Assembly: GCA_031260845.1 (NCBI GenBank)
Contig: JAISKR010000092.1
Span: 1-5,698, forward strand
Direction of reading: 5' to 3'
Length of the DNA: 5,698 nt
DNA from: Bacteroidales bacterium
Lineage (GTDB): Bacteria; Bacteroidota; Bacteroidia; Bacteroidales; UBA4181
The notes beneath the pieces are model-generated. The model ran no database searches. It worked only from the letters and a program-made list of their open reading frames with translations, and was not told the origin of the DNA. Within the stretch, counting starts at the first letter, position 1. Each line of letters starts with the position of its first letter. Shown here one piece after another: positions 5,153-5,698 of this stretch. The position numbers and the translations under genes were made by a program.

Positions 5153-5698
5153 TTACCAGACAATCTGATTTATTTGCTCGTTAAGTCGCTTTATCTTGTC
5201 AATCAATTTATTGAATGACAATGAATCGCCATAAATCATTGTTCGTTGCATTATTTCGTAATCCTGTTGCCACTGAGCAAATACGCTTTCCGGCGGAATA
5301 ATGTTGATTGTTTTCGTGGCAAGCGTTGAATAATCAAAACCTTTTAAACCGACAAAAACGCGGCGGTGTTCTACGATAGAATTGTATAATCCCTTATTTG
5401 TCAATGCCTTTTCGAAAATATCAGTATTCATTATCCTTTCTAAATCATACAAATGACGACTCATTCGTTCTGTCCGTATCAATTCTTGTGGTTTGGCAAA
5501 TTCTTCATGCAACAGGCAAATCTTTTCCCAAAAGGTGCGTTCCGGCACAACTGCGTTTAACTCAAAAGGATTTTCGGCAAAAGGTGTATTAGGAAATGCT
5601 TCATCTAAAAATGATTGCAGGGCAATTTTTCTAACAGGCTCATTCATTGACCGTCCGCTTATTTCCAATTTTACAATCGGCTTAATGTATTGGTCGGC
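5153..5698 (-). CDS. AbiEii/AbiGii-type nucleotidyltransferase toxin, C-terminal fragment
   Basis: The frame is open to the right edge, so the start lies outside; 181 residues plus the TAA at 5153-5155 are visible. The TTG at 5666-5668 is in frame but is an internal leucine (IVKLEISGRS). Recognisable segments are KPIVKLEISGRSMNEP, VVPERTFWEKICLLHEEF, RTERMSRHLYDLERIM and a tail with FAQWQQDYEIMQRTMIYGDS, SFNKLIDKI and EQINQ. This is the C-terminal half of the DUF1814/AbiEii family. The lysine of 'WEK' and the aspartate of 'YDL' match conserved positions; the GS...DxD nucleotidyltransferase motif would lie upstream, outside the window. In type IV toxin-antitoxin systems these enzymes transfer nucleotides to tRNA or similar targets and are held in check by AbiEi-like or DUF6088 antitoxins, usually encoded just upstream. 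That partner cannot be checked here. It is more A+T-rich by eye than the genes to its left, which fits an acquired defence gene. Confidence 0.82.
   Translation of the reverse strand, partial: ADQYIKPIVKLEISGRSMNEPVRKIALQSFLDEAFPNTPFAENPFELNAVVPERTFWEKICLLHEEFAKPQELIRTERMSRHLYDLERIMNTDIFEKALTNKGLYNSIVEHRRVFVGLKGFDYSTLATKTINIIPPESVFAQWQQDYEIMQRTMIYGDSLSFNKLIDKIKRLNEQINQIVW

Noticed and set aside
5398..5592. A 64-codon plus-strand open frame within the toxin gene.
   Set aside because: Antisense to a gene with clear family motifs; no domain or start context of its own.
1..5698. CRISPR arrays, insertion sequences, rRNA and riboswitches.
   Set aside because: No regularly spaced direct repeats, transposase motifs, terminal inverted repeats or conserved RNA cores were seen on either strand by eye.

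Overview
The window looks like a chromosomal stretch of a member of the Bacteroidota, probably Bacteroidales. The signs are AsmA-family and cyclophilin-lipoprotein genes of the type common in that phylum, no purine-rich Shine-Dalgarno sequences ahead of the starts, A/T-rich leaders, and a promoter whose -7 element fits the Bacteroidota consensus TAnnTTTG. No species-level call is possible from sequence alone.

Layout from left to right. (1) Positions 3-158, plus strand: the last 51 codons of an RND-type efflux periplasmic adaptor (membrane fusion protein), whose 5' part lies outside the window. (2) Positions 146-173: a degenerate 7-nt repeat that supplies the adaptor's stop codon and fills the short gap to the next, convergent gene. 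(3) Positions 174-4894, minus strand: a tightly packed three-gene cluster transcribed right to left. Its order is a cyclophilin-type peptidyl-prolyl isomerase lipoprotein (4073-4894), a 923-residue AsmA-family protein (1274-4045) and a radical SAM protein with a C-terminal cysteine cluster (174-1268). The gaps are 27 and 5 bp, so co-transcription is likely. A candidate promoter lies at 4916-4951, with small overlapping palindromes between its two elements. (4) Positions 4895-5152: a spacer of about 260 bp with no convincing gene. It has two more G+C-rich patches that may be pieces of dispersed intergenic repeats. (5) Positions 5153-5698, minus strand: the C-terminal 181 residues of an AbiEii/AbiGii-type nucleotidyltransferase toxin, cut by the right edge. 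By eye it is more A+T-rich than the housekeeping-like genes to its left.

How the genes may work together (inference): the isomerase lipoprotein and the AsmA protein both belong to the cell envelope. The isomerase would help fold exported proteins, and the AsmA protein would span the periplasm from an inner-membrane anchor and may help carry lipid to the outer membrane. The radical SAM enzyme is cytoplasmic and its substrate cannot be told from the sequence; its link to the other two is positional only. The toxin fragment probably marks the edge of an accessory or defence segment. I do not see strong evidence for a new system. The points most worth checking are the 133-residue helical tail of the AsmA protein, the roughly 78-residue insertion in the cyclophilin fold, the orphan radical SAM enzyme, and the possible operator inside the promoter.
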